DNA of 9,026 nucleotides. It comes from CBDUQI01 sp965369325. Its GTDB lineage: Bacteria; Pseudomonadota; Gammaproteobacteria; Steroidobacterales; JBCBZW01. The notes under the pieces are model-generated. The model worked only from the letters and a program-made list of their open reading frames with translations, was not told where the DNA came from and did no database searches. Position 1 is the first letter of the stretch. Each line of letters starts with the position of its first letter. Shown here one piece after another: positions 6,497 through 9,026 of this stretch. A program made the position numbers and the translations under genes. The stretch covers positions 1 through 9,026 of the forward strand of contig CBDUQI010000227.1 of the NCBI GenBank assembly GCA_965369325.1, written 5' to 3'.

Positions 6497-7417
6497 GTGC
6501 CCGTCGAGAAACTCATTGAACGTTTGATTCGGCGGTTTGCCGAGCGACGACCCTTACGGGCCGGCTCGCTGCTGGTGACGATCTTCGGTGACGCGCTGGC
6601 GCCGCGCGGTGGCACCGCATGGCTCGGAAGCCTTATCAAAGTGGTGGAGCCCTTTGGTGTCAGTGCACGACTGGTACGCACTTCGGTCTCCCGGCTGGCG
6701 AAAGACGACTGGTTGGAGAGCGCCCAACAGGGCCGGCGCAGCTACTACGCCCTTTCCGCCGAGGGGCGCGCGCGGTTTGCAGCGGCGACCGCGCGCATCT
6801 ACGGTGAGCCCCGACACGAATGGCACGGCGCCTTAAGTTTGGCGCTGCTGACAGCACAGGATGCAGACAGTCGCGAGCTCACCCGCAAAACCCTTACCAA
6901 CGGGGGGTATCGGCCGCTAAGCGCCACGCTGCTGGCGCGCACAGATGACACTGCGCAGCACTCACCCCTAGATGTGTCCCAAGCGATCATGCTCACGGCT
7001 CGCCCCGATGCGAGGCAGGATATCGCACGGCTGCGCACCTTGATCGAGGCGCGCTGGGACTTGGCGCATCTACGCGAGCGCTACCATGTATTTCTGGGGA
7101 CTTTCCGCCCGTTACTGGAGTCTTTGGAGGAGCATTCAGGCCGTGCACCGCCGGCGCTCAGCTTTCAGGTTCGCACCATGCTGGTACACGAGTACCGAAA
7201 AATTCTGCTGCGAGACCCACTGTTACCCAGCGATTTGGTGCCCTCGGACTGGCCCGGCCTGTCCGCCTACCAACTTTGTCGTAACCTTTACCGGCACACA
7301 CACCAGGCCGCAGATGAATATCTTTCCGATCAGATGGAGAACGCATTCGGCCCATTGCCGCCCCCAGAGCCCGCCTTTTTTAAGCGCTTTGGCGGCATCG
7401 CACCTGGCACCCGTTAG
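6497..7417 (+). CDS. paaX: Phenylacetic acid degradation operon repressor PaaX
   Basis: A 306-aa repressor, close to the 316 aa of E. coli PaaX. PaaX binds paa promoters and is released by phenylacetyl-CoA. The N-terminal winged-helix domain is clear: RAGSLLVTIFGDALAPRGGTAWLGSLI (about 21-47), a recognition helix region VSARLVRTSVSRLAKDDWLE, and the wing GRRSYYALSAEG. The central and C-terminal PaaX domains follow, including the conserved ARWDLAHLRERYHVFL block and LVHEYRKILLRDPLLPSDLVPSDWPG near the end. The GTG at 6497 gives the expected family length; the frame is open further upstream, across the antisense of trpS, but without similarity. The Shine-Dalgarno is poor. It ends 27 bp before paaG and is probably co-transcribed with it, so repression would be self-limiting. 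Confidence 0.95.
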   Translation: MPVEKLIERLIRRFAERRPLRAGSLLVTIFGDALAPRGGTAWLGSLIKVVEPFGVSARLVRTSVSRLAKDDWLESAQQGRRSYYALSAEGRARFAAATARIYGEPRHEWHGALSLALLTAQDADSRELTRKTLTNGGYRPLSATLLARTDDTAQHSPLDVSQAIMLTARPDARQDIARLRTLIEARWDLAHLRERYHVFLGTFRPLLESLEEHSGRAPPALSFQVRTMLVHEYRKILLRDPLLPSDLVPSDWPGLSAYQLCRNLYRHTHQAADEYLSDQMENAFGPLPPPEPAFFKRFGGIAPGTR

Positions 7418-7444
7418 CGATTATTAACACACGAGGATGAGCCT

Positions 7445-8224
7445 ATGACGTTTGAGAGCATTGAATGGGTACGCGAAGGCGATGTCGCCACCATCACCCT
7501 GAATCGGCCCGACCGCCTCAACAGCTTTACCGAGGCGATGCACCTGGAACTGCGTGAGGCCCTCAAACAATCCGAAGACTGCCGCGCCGTGTTACTTACC
7601 GGTAACGGTCGCGGCTTCTGCGCCGGGCAGGACCTCAGCGATCGCATGGGCGGCGAGGATGGACCGCCCGATCTCGGTTACACCCTGGGGCATTTGTACA
7701 ACCCATTGGTCGAGCAACTGCACGCCATGAAAATGCCCGTGGTGTGCGCGGTGAACGGGGTAGCGGCAGGGGCTGGCGCCAATATCGCGCTGAATGCCGA
7801 TATCGTGCTAGCAGCCGAATCCGCCAAGTTCATCCAACCGTTCTGCCGACTGGGCCTGATTCCGGATGCCGCCGGCACCTGGTTGCTGCCGCGACTTGTC
7901 GGCAGCGCGCGCGCGCGCGGTCTTGCGATGCTGGGCGAGCCCCTCATGGCCAAGGATGCCGCCGACTGGGGCCTGATCTGGAAGTGCCTACCGGATGAGG
8001 AGTTGATGCCTGCGGCGCACGCCATGGTGAAACATCTGGCCACCCAACCCACCGCTGGTCTTGCCAAGATTAAGCAGGCGATGCGCGCTTCCGCCGCCAA
8101 TAGCCTTACCGAGCAATTGGGCCTGGAGCGCACGCTGCAGCACGAGGCCGGCTACTCGGCCGATTACGCGGAGGGGGTGAGGGCATTCATGGAAAAACGA
8201 GAACCCACCTTCCAGGGCAAGTGA
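7445..8224 (+). CDS. paaG: 2-(1,2-epoxy-1,2-dihydrophenyl)acetyl-CoA isomerase PaaG
   Basis: PaaG, a crotonase-superfamily enzyme, converts ring-1,2-epoxyphenylacetyl-CoA to 2-oxepin-2(3H)-ylideneacetyl-CoA in aerobic phenylacetate degradation; it can also shift double bonds in later intermediates. The 259-aa protein aligns by eye along its whole length with E. coli PaaG (262 aa): LNRPDRLNSF (19-28), the first oxyanion-hole loop GRGFCAGQDLSDR (55-67), NGVAAGAGANIAL for the second (104-116), and RLGLIPDAAGTWLLPR with the catalytic-position Asp141. It ends in the family-typical ADYAEGVRAFMEKREPTFQGK. AlaAla at 142-143 replaces the usual CysGly. GAGGA at 7433-7437 lies 7 nt before the ATG and fixes the start. 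It follows paaX by 27 bp and precedes paaA by 80 bp. Confidence 0.96.
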   Translation: MTFESIEWVREGDVATITLNRPDRLNSFTEAMHLELREALKQSEDCRAVLLTGNGRGFCAGQDLSDRMGGEDGPPDLGYTLGHLYNPLVEQLHAMKMPVVCAVNGVAAGAGANIALNADIVLAAESAKFIQPFCRLGLIPDAAGTWLLPRLVGSARARGLAMLGEPLMAKDAADWGLIWKCLPDEELMPAAHAMVKHLATQPTAGLAKIKQAMRASAANSLTEQLGLERTLQHEAGYSADYAEGVRAFMEKREPTFQGK

Positions 8225-8231
8225 TGCCAAA

Positions 8232-8275
8232 GTGATACGTAATTACCACGACTCTTGCGAGTACCGTGTTACAAT
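8232..8275 (+). promoter_or_regulatory. Candidate paaA promoter and PaaX operator
   Basis: The 80-bp paaG-paaA gap holds an imperfect dyad: GTGATACG (8232-8239), N25, CGTGTTAC (8265-8272), with 6 of 8 positions complementary. TGATACG differs by one base from the TGATTCG half-site reported for E. coli PaaX, and the spacing is near the 26-28 bp known there. A shorter repeat, ACTC-TTGC-GAGT (8251-8262), lies at its centre. The right arm overlaps an extended -10, TGT-TACAAT (8267-8275), without a clear -35. This suggests a second regulated start in front of the epoxidase genes. Confidence 0.35.
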
Positions 8276-8304
8276 GGCGACATCAAGTTTGAGGTACTGA
8301 GCTT

Positions 8305-9026
8305 ATGTATACCCAGGAACTGGACCGGACCGGCGACATTCGACATCAGGACGAAGGTGAACGCGAAACGGCGTTCCAGGCGCGGATCGACCGCGATGAA
8401 AAAATTGAGCCGCGCGACTGGATGCCGGCGGCATACCGCAAAACACTGGTTCGGCAAATTTCCCAGCATGCCCATTCGGAGATTGTCGGCATGCAGCCCG
8501 AGGGCAACTGGCTCACCCGCGCCCCGTCGCTCAAACGTAAGGCTATCCTGTTAGCCAAAGTGCAGGACGAGGCCGGGCACGGCTTGTATCTGTACAGCGC
8601 CGCAGAAACCCTGGGCACCAGTCGCGAGCAGATGCTGGCCGACCTGCGCTCCGGCAAATCCAAGTACTCCAGCATTTTTAATTACCCCACGCCCACCTGG
8701 GCAGACGTGGGGGCCATCGGATGGCTGGTGGACGGCGCGGCAATCATGAATCAGGTGCCGCTGTGCCGCTGCTCTTACGGCCCGTACGCCCGTGCGATGG
8801 TACGGGTGTGTAAAGAGGAGAGCTTCCACCAGCGTCAGGGCTTCGACATCACGGTGCAGCTGTCGCGCGGCACGGATGAGCAAAAGGCCATGGCCCAGGC
8901 CGCCCTCTCACGCTGGTGGTGGCCGTCATTAATGATGTTCGGGCCCAGCGATAAAGACTCCAAGCACTCCGCGCAATCCATGAAGTGGAAGATCAAACGC
9001 TTCAGCAACGATGAGCTGCGCCAGAA
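8305..9026 (+). CDS. paaA: 1,2-phenylacetyl-CoA epoxidase, catalytic subunit PaaA (partial)
   Basis: The catalytic diiron subunit of the PaaABCE multicomponent monooxygenase, which epoxidises the ring of phenylacetyl-CoA using O2. Only the first 240 codons are in the window; the frame is open at the right edge, against about 309-330 aa for complete PaaA. The ferritin-like four-helix core is clear: QISQHAHSEIVGM (51-63), the first ExxH iron-ligand pair E89-A-G-H92 in AKVQDEAGHGLYLYSAAE, and the second E172-S-F-H175 in CKEESFHQRQGF. YSSIFNYPT and ALMMFGPSD-like blocks match the family. The N-terminus is about 17 residues longer than E. coli PaaA but starts MYTQEL as in pseudomonad homologues. 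GAGGT at 8291-8295 supports the ATG. paaBCDE would be expected downstream, outside the window. Confidence 0.97.
   Translation, partial: MYTQELDRTGDIRHQDEGERETAFQARIDRDEKIEPRDWMPAAYRKTLVRQISQHAHSEIVGMQPEGNWLTRAPSLKRKAILLAKVQDEAGHGLYLYSAAETLGTSREQMLADLRSGKSKYSSIFNYPTPTWADVGAIGWLVDGAAIMNQVPLCRCSYGPYARAMVRVCKEESFHQRQGFDITVQLSRGTDEQKAMAQAALSRWWWPSLMMFGPSDKDSKHSAQSMKWKIKRFSNDELRQ

Noticed and set aside
7909..7919. Alternating GC run in paaG as a possible Z-DNA or slippage tract
   Set aside because: It simply encodes the Ala-Arg-rich SARARG segment that is conserved in PaaG proteins, and the frame is intact.
1..9026. CRISPR arrays, insertion sequences, tRNA or rRNA genes
   Set aside because: No spaced direct repeats, transposase-like frames, terminal repeats or structured RNA signatures were seen.

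Overview
The window comes from a GC-rich bacterial chromosome. The paaX-paaG-paaA genes, an FSG/HLGN-type tryptophanyl-tRNA synthetase, and the TetR and GST protein styles suggest a Proteobacterium, more likely gamma than alpha. No rRNA, tRNA, CRISPR array or mobile element is visible. Nothing in the window fixes the species.

Region 1 (1-374) holds no supportable gene. It contains a weak inverted repeat and a T9 tract (on the minus strand).

Region 2 (375-3897) is the least ordinary part. A CpcT/CpeT-like protein on the minus strand diverges from a DUF1838 protein followed by a Tat-exported flavin amine oxidase on the plus strand. All three carry export signals (two Sec-type, one Tat), so they probably work outside the cytoplasm. 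The divergent promoter region holds a perfect 18-bp inverted repeat that embeds an extended -10 element facing each way. A second perfect inverted repeat, with 8-bp arms, lies about three helical turns away. This looks like one co-regulated exported module of unknown function.

Region 3 (3897-5229) is a detoxification-style pair. A glutathione S-transferase (minus) diverges from a TetR repressor (plus). The 117-bp gap between them carries two copies of a palindromic operator with core AACCGATCGGTT, centred 32 bp apart. The GST ends against the amine oxidase in a convergent junction marked by a 10-bp-stem hairpin.

Region 4 (5249-6250) is trpS on the minus strand, convergent with tetR and divergent from paaX.

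Region 5 (6497 to the right edge) is the start of a phenylacetate catabolic operon: paaX (phenylacetyl-CoA-responsive repressor), paaG (isomerase that makes the oxepin-CoA) and paaA (catalytic subunit of the phenylacetyl-CoA epoxidase, cut by the window end). PaaA makes the ring epoxide and PaaG rearranges it. PaaX would repress the genes until phenylacetyl-CoA accumulates. Imperfect dyads before paaX and paaA are candidate PaaX operators.
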